Made by a program: the position numbers and the translations under genes. Under the pieces are notes generated by a model. It was not told the DNA's origin. It worked only from the letters and a program-made list of their open reading frames with translations, and made no database searches. Shown piece by piece: positions 1-8,849 of a stretch of DNA of 21,259 nucleotides. This stretch comes from Saccoglossus kowalevskii. Lineage: Eukaryota; Hemichordata; Enteropneusta; Harrimaniidae. The stretch covers positions 320,813-342,071 of the forward strand of contig NW_003135345.1 in the NCBI RefSeq assembly GCF_000003605.2. The letters run 5' to 3'. Within the stretch, counting starts at the first letter, position 1. Each line of letters starts with the position of its first letter.

Positions 1-449
1 TAGATAGACATATAAGCCTGACTTCATGACAATGCAAACACCACACAAAGCATTGCGCACAAATAATAAGCCATGTATACAGGTTAGCTGTAGCCGAACT
101 GCCTAAACCACTATTTACTCATGTGTCTACCACCAGTAAGATGACCAGTCAGATTTTTTTTATAATACTAGTAATCGAAATAAAAATTATTGTAGTTAAT
201 ACTCGAAACCACGAATCAAGCAACATCTTTTCGTACTCACTTATAAGTAAAATGAAATTTAATACGAACTACCCTTGCGCAGTTCTGTAAAGTAACTGAT
301 ACTAAACAGGCCATTAACGTTCTTTAAAAATCACACATTTCATTGTGGACAAACCTGCTTATCAAACATTCAAATGGCATAATGGCTGCATAGTTTGAAT
401 TGAAATAATTGTAATAATATTAACTGAGAGGAGATTGATCCTGCCTTAC

Positions 450-575
450 TTGTAGCGTTCGGGAAAAAAAAATAACTGTTCACTTCAGCTGCAAGGCAGT
501 GACGATATATTGACGACAATAGGCCGGAGAAGCATACGTTTTGAGATTCGAAAACTCCACTCCGTAAAGTAGTTT
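450..575 (-). CDS. Candidate internal exon, unknown product
   Basis: On the minus strand a strong acceptor (gcggtttcttgcag) is followed by 126 bases and a good donor (ACAA|GTAAGG). One frame is open through the whole segment, entering after two bases and reading TTLRSGVFESQN near its start and PNAT near its end. The frame also stays open into the flanking sequence, so openness alone is weak evidence; the two splice sites are the main support. I recognise no domain. No partner exon was found, and a noncoding exon or chance are both possible. Confidence 0.22.
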
Positions 576-2366
576 CTGCAAGAAACCGCAAACATTCACA
601 TTAAATAGCCAGCCACATTATAGCAATGATACAGTAGATTTGATAGGTTTGTATTTGGTTGACCGAGGCAGGTCTTAAAATAATTGGTTATTGGCTGGCT
701 AAGATCTTTTATGTAAAGTTCATGTTCTAATGCTATTTATAAATTGATAAGTCTGAAACTGTGAGGAAAAAGGTTGAAGAAACTTATATCTTTACATAGC
801 TCGCCGTAGAAGTAACACTGATGTAAACATGTAAAAAAAAAAAACTAAAAATATTATTCAAAGGAACACGCGGAAGGAATGATGAATGAGGAAAGCAATT
901 CATGTATATTCATAATGGGCAGGTTGCTGGATTCTAATCAGATGTACGCCTGCAACTTTGAGATGAGAAGTTGTCATGTTGAAGAAGCGTAATACATTCG
1001 TCTTAGAATCAAATCTTATGTTAACATGTATAAAAGAAAATATGAATGTTATTGAAGGGATCTTACAAAATAGATGACGGGTGACAACCCATATGTACAA
1101 GATATAGTTAAGGTAAAGATGCAGTTTACCTGGCAGGTATTTTAATTAGTTAATTAGGAAACCAAGATGACCTCCCTTGTCCACAAAACTATATATTTTC
1201 GGAAAGCTTATTGTATGAATTTTAAAGTTTTGTGAGTATTTTATTTTTATGGACACTGTAGTTTGAAATATGCACAAAAATGTGCTTTTTTGGTCAAAAG
1301 TGATTTTAAAAAATAGCTTCTAAACCATGCTTCTGTTTCCTGTCAAAATTGGTTTATGGGTACATCTGTTTACTATGAAGAAAGTGCCGTCTTGAAAACT
1401 GTCTACAAGTTGTCAATTTTGTTGGGCAGCAGCTCAAATTTCACTACTTTAAGTTTATGCATAAATTAACACCCATGCTAGTTGTCTGTACGATTGCTGT
1501 AACACTATTCAACTAAAAACAATGCCCTGACGGCGTTTTGAAGATAAACACAATGTCAATCATTTGTGAACATTTCAAAACAAAAAGTCAAAGCGTCTAG
1601 GAGCTATCTTTTTACAGTTCTGGAATGTGCACTAAAAGAAGCTGAGATAATTGCTAATTTGCATAACAATTCACTCAGTAAGAAGTTTGCTAATGCTCAT
1701 AATTAAAATGGCTGTTACAGTTTCAAATTTAAATGTATTATCGTTTTGTAAAAAGTTAAATACAGTGCATAATATGGAGATCCCGTCATTTCTTTTTTCA
1801 CCATGTTTTTTTTATTATTGATGTACAGCCTTGCTAAATCTTGCTAAGCATTCAAAAGAGATAATGTTTGCACCTGTTATCTATATTTTAAAATCGTGTT
1901 TTGAGTATGTTCCACTACTCACAATTCTACAAAATTTCAACAGTCTATAGCCAAGACTTTTTGATAATAAAAAGCAAAAAAAATAAAAAATTCTCTCCCA
2001 AGTGCCCACGAACCTGCATCTCTATCTTAAATCAGAAAAAACCTTTAAAATCTGACAGTGGTAATATTTCGAATTACATTTCACCGCAAAGGGACCACCA
2101 ATCTAGATTTTCTTATTAATCAACCAAAATGATTCAAAATGAATCCGATATTAGTATACAAACGACCATACCAGGAATCCACTCTGAACTCATTTCATAT
2201 TGACAACGTTTTCTATATTTTTGAAACTGGATTTAAACGTTTCAAATATTATTCTAAACCATTTCACACGGCAGCTCTCGAGCTCTGATAGTCAATGCAC
2301 GTTTTTAGGGGATATGTGCGTCACTTGAAGGCTTGAATATTTGACTTCAAATCATATCCCGCGGTG
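576..2366. other. AT-rich noncoding stretch
   Basis: No convincing gene is seen. The stretch contains A/T homopolymer runs (830-845, 1805-1815, 1975-1990) and short chance open frames beginning at non-ATG codons. The 15-base string TAATTTGCATAACAA at 1655-1669 recurs exactly at 4881-4895. The nature of the remaining sequence could not be determined. Confidence 0.5.
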
Positions 2367-2382
2367 TTTGTTTTTTACTTAG
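2367..2382 (+). promoter_or_regulatory. Probable 3' splice acceptor before the micropeptide exon
   Basis: A T-rich tract, tttgttttttacttag, ends in AG at 2381-2382. A plausible branch-point sequence (ttgac) lies near 2341. The acceptor falls 59 bases upstream of the micropeptide ATG. This would place the whole coding sequence in one exon with spliced 5' leader, as is common for small genes. No upstream partner exon could be identified. Confidence 0.35.
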
Positions 2383-2441
2383 AGAGTTTAGATTATAATC
2401 CCGAGTTTCAGTCGTGTCACAAAGGTTCACAGAAGCAAACA

Positions 2442-2633
2442 ATGGCGGATGATAACAAGCAAAAAAAAAAATCCGTCAATCAACCGACAGTTGACTCAAA
2501 TGGATACTTAATTCTGAAATTCCCGAAGGCTACGCATAGGCGTCCGTTGGACACTTACATATGGACATTTGTCATCTTAATTTTTGTTTTGTGGACTATT
2601 TATTTGTTTTATCAAACGCATTGCTATTTTTAA
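2442..2633 (+). CDS. 63-aa single-pass membrane micropeptide, candidate SERCA regulator
   Basis: The frame starts at an ATG in a good Kozak context (caaacaATGG), the first in-frame ATG; the frame is open upstream only through a GTG. Residues 1-37 are hydrophilic and basic (KQKKK at 6-10, THRR at 31-34). Residues 39-57 form one hydrophobic helix, YIWTFVILIFVLWTIYLFY, and the peptide ends six residues later, so it is probably tail-anchored with its N-terminus in the cytosol. The helix pattern TFxILxFxLxxxYxFY resembles my recollection of insect sarcolamban. Length and layout are close to vertebrate another-regulin, and the aromatic tail recalls sarcolipin. Those families bind and inhibit the SERCA calcium pump; that role here is inference. 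A polypyrimidine-AG acceptor (tttgttttttacttag, ending 2382) suggests an upstream noncoding exon. No AATAAA is seen within about 1.4 kb downstream. It could instead be an unrelated small membrane protein. Confidence 0.6.
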   Translation: MADDNKQKKKSVNQPTVDSNGYLILKFPKATHRRPLDTYIWTFVILIFVLWTIYLFYQTHCYF

Positions 2634-2755
2634 GTGTGTTTTCTATCAGTGAATATAAATTTAAACTCTCAATTTTACTGTTCTCTGATTTGAATATCAA
2701 TATTAATGTAAATCGTATTCAACTACCTTGCGTGGATATCATGTTACAAAACACG

Positions 2756-2820
2756 CTGTGATTCATTTAATCAATGGAAGTTGTGTTGCTATGGCAACAA
2801 ATCTAACCTCTGAATCACAG
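2756..2820. promoter_or_regulatory. Palindromic element centred on an RFX X-box
   Basis: Perfect 10-base inverted arms, CTGTGATTCA (2756-2765) and TGAATCACAG (2811-2820), flank GTTGCTATGGCAAC at 2785-2798. That sequence is itself an almost perfect palindrome and differs by one base from the RFX-factor X-box GTTGCCATGGCAAC. RFX factors drive ciliary and other genes in animals. The element begins 122 bases after the micropeptide stop. It could act as a promoter or enhancer site, fold as a 3' UTR hairpin, or be the remnant of a short inverted-repeat element. Confidence 0.55.
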
Positions 2821-2908
2821 TACAATACAACAATAATTTCATATTCAGTATTGTTTGGAGGTTTTTAATGAACTCATAAGATAGTGTCAATCCCTTTTTA
2901 AATATAGA

Positions 2909-2916
2909 TGACGTCA
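2909..2916. promoter_or_regulatory. CRE palindrome TGACGTCA
   Basis: A perfect cAMP-response element (CREB/ATF site), TGACGTCA, lies 88 bases after the X-box palindrome. Together they suggest a regulatory element rather than plain spacer, but no transcript start is visible. Confidence 0.35.
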
Positions 2917-4195
2917 TCAGTACTGTTGTTATATTGTTCTGCCGTAACTAACAGCAACACGTCAGTATGCAACACGCGGTGGATATGAACATGTTGATGA
3001 TCATGTTTTTCAAGTTGAAATGAACAATACACAACGACCACAAATATACCCTAAAATGACGGATAATTATGACAACATTTGAACGAGCTAGAAAGTCGTT
3101 CGAATCTCGGACAAGAAAAACTTCGATCTACGCCAAACACAGGATTTAAGTCGTATATTTCTAAGACTCTGTTGGATAAGGTGAAATGTCAATAATGCAT
3201 CATGGTGTATGGCGTATTATCAACATGGAAACGCTTCTAATACACAGAGTACAGTGATTATTGAATGTATGCAGCGTCAACATCATTTCAAACAACATCG
3301 AATGACCGATTGCAGTCCCTGGAGATTAGAGACACGACTGATAACCTCTCTTGTTATCTATTAATAATTGTAGTCCATGATGCAATTCGCTTGGGGTAGT
3401 GGCTATGACCACAGTCAGCTGGCGCGATATTTACTATATGGGGCTGCCATCTTGATAGACGCATAAAACTAAATAAGAGACAAGTTGTGAAAAATTCAAC
3501 CTAATTCATTGATTTTGTGTGGAAAATCCCTTGCATACAAACACCTAATTATTCTCCGCGAGGTGTTTTGCAGATTGACACTCATCATTGTTTACCCATT
3601 TACCCAGACAAAGTTACCCCAGGCAAAGGTCATCGCGTTCTCATATTGTTACTTGGTTGAATGCAAGGAACTTGTTAGGGAATACACAGCACTCTTAGTA
3701 GTTCATTTCAAATAACAGGAAAATGTAAATTGCATAAATTCGGGGATAACTTCAGGATTGTGCTCATTACTACTATCGCGTCTTTTTAGAATGTTTAGAA
3801 AGTTTGTGTGGCCCTGCGAAATGTGCGTGTCGAGAAGCTCTGCCGTGGTCGTGAAATCGTTTCTCGTGAACCATCTTTTCGGGACAGTTAGTTGTTTGAG
3901 TTGTGCCTCTGTTTACAGCGTCGAGACGTGTTGTCTTAAGTATGTGTGCATCTCTGCCCTGGGTCGCCTCGATCTATCCCAGTTTTCGTTCGACTGCTAT
4001 GTGATGTCACAACTGAGCCATCTCAGGGTAGTTTTTACCGCTCCTACTCGAAGTGCTTAGAAAGTTCGAGAAAAAGATAGCGAATGACGAGACCAATAGG
4101 TAAAAAGGTGTTTAAGTAATTTCCTCAAAAATAAAACGCAACTCGGTGTTTTAAAATAAATCTTATACATTTTGCACGAGTTGTCTGTTCGTAGC
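2917..4195. other. Stretch without a supported gene
   Basis: A frame at 3509-3715 and another at 3758-4060 are open but lack recognisable domains. The segment from about 3790 to 4060 is richer in G and C than its surroundings, which lengthens open frames by chance. A second frame across 3490-3670 reads IDTHHCLPIYPDKV after an acceptor-like ttttgcag (ending 3575), but no good donor follows. Confidence 0.4.
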
Positions 4196-4201
4196 AACGA
4201 G

Positions 4202-4218
4202 CCAATAAAATCACGTGA
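4202..4218 (+). promoter_or_regulatory. CCAAT box plus CACGTG E-box
   Basis: CCAAT (4202-4206) is followed five bases later by TCACGTGA (4211-4218), a USF/TFE-type E-box. The surrounding 4150-4330 segment is locally rich in CpG and includes the short palindrome TCGAGGAACCTCGA (4287-4300). This resembles a TATA-less promoter and lies about 850 bases before the proposed gene start at 5061. Confidence 0.35.
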
Positions 4219-4479
4219 CACAACTTCCCGGGATTACGTTCGCGTATACGACTTCTTGTTACCACGGGTTACTAATGTCACGTCAATCGAGGAACCTCGA
4301 CTCAGCAAACGCACTCTTGATCGTGAGTTTTAGGACGGTTAGTGTAGTTGCAATATAAATGTCAGACTCATCATGAAATGCTACCGTTTTAAAAAGGATA
4401 ATATCTCATGCAAAAGCCAATGTCACAAACAGCAAGCAGAATATATTTCTGTGCGCATAAAAAGACAAACATATAATGA

Positions 4480-4860
4480 TCAGAACGTTATAATAATAAT
4501 AAAATAATAAGCTGTGGTATCGAATTTAAAACAAACAACAGTTCATATATACGGGTCAATGGGTAAGACACGATACATGGTATTTGTACATGCATAAGAT
4601 GCACACTTGAGTACACGGTGTCTAGAGTTGTACATTTTTAATCATATTGATAATTGTCATTTTGTTTTTTGTTTTCATTTTACTCTCATTATTGACTAGA
4701 ATATATTGAACGTTATACATGATATATCTTACTAAAACTAAAAACTATATTTATCAATGTTATCAATACAAGACATTATATAAGATAAGCATAATAATAA
4801 ATAAAGAAGATAATATAATATAATATTAATATTATGCGTAACACAATAAAACCATGCTGA
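4480..4860. repeat. AT-rich low-complexity tract
   Basis: TAA- and TAATA-type simple sequence dominates, for example around 4490-4510 and 4785-4835, with a palindromic run near aatattaatatt. It contains nothing gene-like. Confidence 0.5.
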
Positions 4861-4868
4861 TTAAAAGT

Positions 4869-4890
4869 ATGCAAATAAGGTAATTTGCAT
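4869..4890. promoter_or_regulatory. Inverted POU octamer pair
   Basis: ATGCAAAT (4869-4876) and its exact reverse complement ATTTGCAT (4883-4890) are separated by six bases. The octamer is the classical binding site of POU/Oct homeodomain proteins, and such palindromes can be bound by dimers. A further single ATTTGCAT lies at 5075-5082, inside the proposed first exon. Confidence 0.35.
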
Positions 4891-5013
4891 AACAAATTAT
4901 ATTTAAGAAATGCGCGATTTTAATGAAATAATATAATTCACTTGGAGATCGATATTGTTTAATGTTTTTGACATGTGTCATGGTAAATGACACGCCACGA
5001 TATATCGGAACTG

Positions 5014-5027
5014 GTTTCTATGGTGAC
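5014..5027 (+). promoter_or_regulatory. RFX X-box-like site upstream of the proposed gene
   Basis: GTTTCTATGGTGAC fits the two-half-site RFX X-box layout with a few mismatches to GTTGCCATGGCAAC. It lies 34 bases before the start codon proposed at 5061, where an X-box or promoter element could sit. A 7-base inverted repeat (GTGTCAT at 4975-4981, ATGACAC at 4987-4993) lies just upstream. Regulation by RFX is inference. Confidence 0.35.
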
Positions 5028-5060
5028 CGCGGAAGAATTGCCAAAGGGCATCTGCCTAAG

Positions 5061-7209
5061 ATGGAATCAGACATATTTGCATTTAAAGTGAGTGTGTAAG
5101 CTCTGGCAGTAACTACACCATGGAAACACCATCAGCATTCCCCTCACTGCTTACATTACAGGACCTAATCCATCACTTGTGTCAATTGGATGACAAAAGG
5201 TCTTACCTTCTAGCAGGTAATTTAATTTAACTGTCTGCATCTTTGTCAGAAATAGGCATGTTTGCATACTTTTGCGCAACTAGTCATGCTATGTTAGCGA
5301 CGGCCAACGAGACATTGTCTCGTCATTAAAACAGTTCAGTCAAACGAAAACTATTATTGCTTAATGACCAACGCAAGCTGTTGACGACGACGAATGCACT
5401 AGTACAATCGATGTCTTCAAAACAATAATAGTTTGAAATTTAGCATTCTGTGATCAACCTACACGTAAATACTATACCATATGATAGGTACACTGCAAAA
5501 CACAAACACAGAACACTAAAACTACATTCCTATTAGGAAATAAAAAAACATTACGTAGGTAAGTATATTGACTCCTCTCGATGGATTATATATGATGGGA
5601 GAAGAGACAGCTGGTGCAAAGACCATACATCGAGTACTTAAATGTATTATTCAATATTGAAAAAATACATCAATAATATTACAACATCACCCAAAGGGGA
5701 TATCTAATGTACAGTTCTATCACTGAAGTGCTATCTGACGTATCTCCAAATATCCTAGCTACAACAGAGAATACATTTTACATTTGCTGAACAAACCTCG
5801 CTAGAGTTATCCATTTGCCGATTCAAGTAGGATATCTTATAATGTTAGATGTATACAGATCGTAACACCACGCATTAAACTGCTCAGTCAATTAGTAAAT
5901 TGTTCTACTCTTAGAATCGTAACACCAGAAACATGTGAATACTGGAGAAGGCATTTCAAAAGTGAAGCGGTAGTAAAAAGCATTACTATCAGCGATGACA
6001 CATTATTATTAATTAGAAACTAGAGCTATGGAGGTCAATTGGTTGTACATAATCAGTTTTACGGGTTATCAAAATAAAGCAGACTAAATTAAACTGTCCT
6101 AGATCTATAAGCTAAATTGAAATGAAGTTGATGGCTCGATTAGGTTTGTCAAAACAAGTGATCATGTATAACAAATATTATAATTATATTAGCATAAATG
6201 TATAATTTCATCTTTCAAATTACTGATGAATTATAGCTCCGAATTTGGTCCCTACATACGAAGGGTGGTAAGTCGGTATACTTCGATTATAAGATTAAAT
6301 ATCGAAACATTAAATATGAAAAACTGATTAAATCTGAAGGTCATTTAATCTGATTATCGATAGTAAGTGTAATGCATTGTCACATTCAATAAATTAAATA
6401 TATTCCGCAACCGGTCTGTACTTAGACATGTGCGGTAGTTATATGCCAGTGTCTGCTGATGTCTGGGTAATCTTCCCAAACAAGGACCGGTTTCATCTAA
6501 AATAATTACACTACTATATTTGTACAAGGAAACACTTATTTACTGTATTTTTCAATAAAGTTGTTGAATGGAAAGTATATGTTAGTAGTAAAGTTTTATT
6601 CTCGACTTTGATTCCTGATACCAAGATGCTCGACGCTCCCATGTGAGGCTGTTCCTGTGCATTTTCTATTATAAAGTGCACCAACATTTCGGCATCTTTA
6701 AATTCTAGAATGTCTCTGTCTCAATCCATACGTCTATAAAGCGTTAAAAGACTCTGAGTGTAAGTAAAAATAGTACGTGGTGTAGACCTAATGGGTCATG
6801 CATGGGTTGACAGTAATGTTAGCATGAAGAGTTCGAACTACATTTATTTAACCGCCATGAAAACCACTACGTGTTCTCCATACATAGAAGAGTAAAATCA
6901 CCCTACAGCTATGACTAAAACAGAGTATCCATGTTTGCGATTATGTCAATTTTAAGTATATGACATCGTAGTAACGAAATTCCTGATTTAGTGGATTTCG
7001 CTGTCAGTGGTAGAAAAACCAAGCTTCATTTGCTTCAAAATGTATTAACTGATTATTTTGAAAGGGACTAGTATAGACAGCTTTCACATCAAGCTGACGG
7101 ACAAAGCTGGCACCTGGATGGTAATTGATGTAGATTAAGTCTTTCTAACACCGAGTACACACAGATTCTCACTTCCCAGCAAGACCAACTCCTAAGTAAG
7201 AATTCATAA
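5061..7209 (+). CDS. Tentative small spliced gene, about 72 aa, unknown function
   Basis: Proposed coding exons are 5061-5087, 5162-5216, 6709-6759, 7065-7120 and 7180-7209. Exon 1 starts at a strong Kozak ATG (taagATGG), reads MESDIFAFK and ends at donor AAA|GTGAGT. A 74-base intron ends in a strong acceptor (ccctcactgcttacattacag). Exon 2 reads DLIHHLCQLDDKRSYLLA and ends at GCAG|GTAATT. Exon 3 has a good acceptor and a GTAAGT donor, and only the required frame (CLCLNPYVYKALKDSE) is open. Exon 4 (TSIDSFHIKLTDKAGTWM) has a weak acceptor, gaaag. The last, 59-base intron has a CTAAC branch sequence and ends acttcccag; the frame then stops at TAA. All phases agree. No domain is recognised. An alternative start at 5120 joins exon 2 in the same frame. 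The chain could be chance, since splice-like sites are common. Confidence 0.33.
5307..5323. repeat. Small perfect hairpin
   Basis: ACGAGAC and GTCTCGT flank a three-base loop, a perfect 7-bp stem. It lies 24 bases before a larger inverted repeat (5348-5434) within the proposed first long intron. No function is evident. Confidence 0.4.
5348..5434. repeat. Inverted repeat with 12-bp perfect arms
   Basis: AAACTATTATTG (5348-5359) and CAATAATAGTTT (5423-5434) are exact reverse complements separated by 63 bases. This may be a remnant of a foldback element or a structured intronic RNA. No target-site duplication was recognised. Confidence 0.45.
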
Positions 7210-7262
7210 CAAAGACTATTTTACGATTATGACTTCCTAACAAAGACTACTTCCTGATTGTG
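7141..7262 (+). repeat. Degenerate 31-bp tandem repeat (about four units)
   Basis: Four consecutive units of about 31 bases begin near 7141, 7172, 7202 and 7232. Each opens with a version of CTTCCTAACAAAGAC. The last two are clearest, matching at roughly three quarters of positions with a constant 31-base offset (taacaaagacta at 7207 and 7238). The period is not a multiple of three, so it is not a protein repeat. The second unit contains the proposed last exon of the 5061-7209 gene, which weakens that exon. Confidence 0.5.
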
Positions 7263-8070
7263 TTTCGCATTGAAATGTGACGGTTGGTACGAGGGAAAAA
7301 TGACGTGCGTATTGTATTGTCTCTGTGCCCAACCATTAGTCAATTGACTATGTGTTTAGTAATTTTGCTATATAGATTATGATTGAACATTTTCCCTGTG
7401 TGTTTCCTAATTTATAATACGTACATATTGGTCATAGTACGTATTTGAAATGTACCACACACGATTAGCAAATGGTTTCATATACAACTTTTTGCACTGA
7501 CCATGCAATACATTGTAATTAAATTTAAAATCGCCATAATGTCAGTTACTAAAAATATGATTTGTCGATTTCTGAGTAGCTTAATGCTAATTCAATTTTT
7601 ATAAATGCCAGTCAAACTGAATGCATGTTGATAACCATAACTAACAAGTTGAATTGTATGATTAACGATTTGTTATCTGTTTTTGTTGGTGGATCTTTCA
7701 TTACTCGTGTACATTTTGTTACTACTAGATGTAAAAGTAGATGAAACCTATTATATCAACACTTAATTAGTTTAATTTATCGCACACATGTATCTCTATT
7801 GTAGCATTATCTTTTTCAAGGTCTAGTACAGCATGGATTCAAATATTGTTGTGTTGGAAATACATCACAATCAGATCTCGATAAATGTTGATTCTTCACA
7901 AAAGAGCTTCGTTTGTTTTATTTTGACTTTTCTTCCGCTGTGCTGTTTTTAACTCATTATGTTATACTCATCAGAAAATGATAGTGTTTTCAGTTGAATG
8001 TTTGAATGTGGCTGACATGCCTATATTTCTGATTCAATATCTACTTATTGACAAGGTGATTACATAATTA
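7263..8070. other. Stretch without recognisable genes
   Basis: The sequence is AT-rich and holds only short open frames. No strong exon-like pair of splice sites with an open frame was found here. Confidence 0.4.
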
Positions 8071-8110
8071 TATGACTGAATTTTTTACGTTCTTTTTACG
8101 TATGTGTTCT

Positions 8111-8225
8111 TTTAAATTATGGAGCACTTTGCCACTTGATTTAAGGAGAATGTTAAATGTTTATGGTTATAATATGAGTCTGTGTGATTTTATACGTGAG
8201 AATATTTTTGTATATATTCATTTTA
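8111..8225 (+). mobile_element. Possible decayed C-terminus of a non-LTR reverse transcriptase
   Basis: The frame translates to FKLWSTLPLDLRR, followed nine residues later by SLCDFIRENIF. Many LINE-type polyproteins end with a tail of the form LWNxLPxxLR...SLxxFKxxLKxxLF, as I recall. The spacing here is longer, and no upstream catalytic domain (for example the YxDD box) is present, so at best this is a short relic. A polyadenylation-like AATAAA follows at 8385-8390, and repeat DNA begins beside it. Chance resemblance is quite possible. Confidence 0.25.
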
Positions 8226-8274
8226 TTGATGTTTTAATAGCATTTGGAATTACAATTTTGTCACCATTTCTTCA

Positions 8275-8640
8275 AATGCTGTTTCCATGCCAACCAAATC
8301 CACATTTCTATCAACACTTAATGGATAGGTGTAGCATCAAGGGTAACCTTCTAAATTTTATGAAATTATGCACATAATTTTATAAATAAAAAAATATTTG
8401 TTTCCATAGCAACCAGAACTGCATCACAACCCAGATGTAATTGAATAGTTTATTTTAAGAGCAACAACTGTTAAAAAAGTCAAAAATATTCCATCCATCC
8501 CCAAAACCACTGATACTGTGGTAACCAGATCTACATCTCAACCAAAATGTAATTGATTAGTCCGTATCCAAAATGATATTACTATGAAAACTGTATCAAC
8601 ATCTGTAGCATATTATAATATATTTCACGATCATCCATCA
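8275..8640. repeat. Degenerate tandem copies of a roughly 110-bp repeat unit
   Basis: Related blocks recur with anchors at about 8281 (gtttccatgccaacc), 8400 (gtttccatagcaacc), 8515 (ctgtggtaaccagatc), 8583 and 8681. Each anchor is followed by an ACATCT or GCATCA-type stretch and, in the clearest pair, by nearly the same phrase (atgtaattgaatagt near 8435 and atgtaattgattagt near 8547). The block at 8400-8413, GTTTCCATAGCAAC, is X-box-like. The blocks resemble the front half of the dispersed repeat that follows at 8681-8832. Confidence 0.55.
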
Positions 8641-8680
8641 AGAACAAGTTATAAAAGAAAAATCATTCCCAAAATTTGTA

Positions 8681-8832
8681 TTTATATGGTAACCGTACCC
8701 ACATCTGCACCAAATTCAAGTGGTTCGTGATTGTGTATCTATCCACAAAGTTTCTATTTATCCTGGTAACAAACATTCCAACAAACAAACCAAAGCTACC
8801 AAAAACATAACTTCCTTGGCGGAGGTTATTAC
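8681..8832 (-). repeat. Dispersed repeat of the AACCTCCGCCAAGGA type
   Basis: Read on the minus strand it begins aacctccgccaaggaagtta, continues through a GTTTGTTTG-rich tract and ends near aatttggtgcagatgtggg. This matches, from memory, a short interspersed repeat found in many marine invertebrate genomes, in which the CCTCCGCCAAGG phrase precedes a (GTTT)n tract, then an AACTT..GTGG segment and a GGTGCAGATC segment. An open frame across it on the minus strand (8663-8917) is an effect of the repeat, not a gene. Confidence 0.6.
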
Positions 8833-8849
8833 TTTTAGCAACAGAGAGT

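Noticed and set aside
370-591. 73-codon minus-strand frame as a complete gene
   Set aside because: No suitable ATG context and no recognised product; only the internal segment 450-575 with splice-like borders was kept, as a weak exon candidate.
3064-3113. tRNA-like B box (gttcgaatc)
   Set aside because: The T-arm stem does not pair properly and no A box, anticodon arm or acceptor stem can be formed around it.
3758-4060. 100-codon plus-strand open frame
   Set aside because: It begins at a non-ATG codon, shows no domain or regular protein character, and lies in a locally GC-richer segment where long frames arise by chance.
5120-5231. ATG at 5120 as the start of the 5-7 kb gene
   Set aside because: It has a good Kozak context and joins exon 2 in frame, but it lies in what looks like a 74-base intron with a strong GTGAGT donor and strong acceptor. 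It is kept only as an alternative start.
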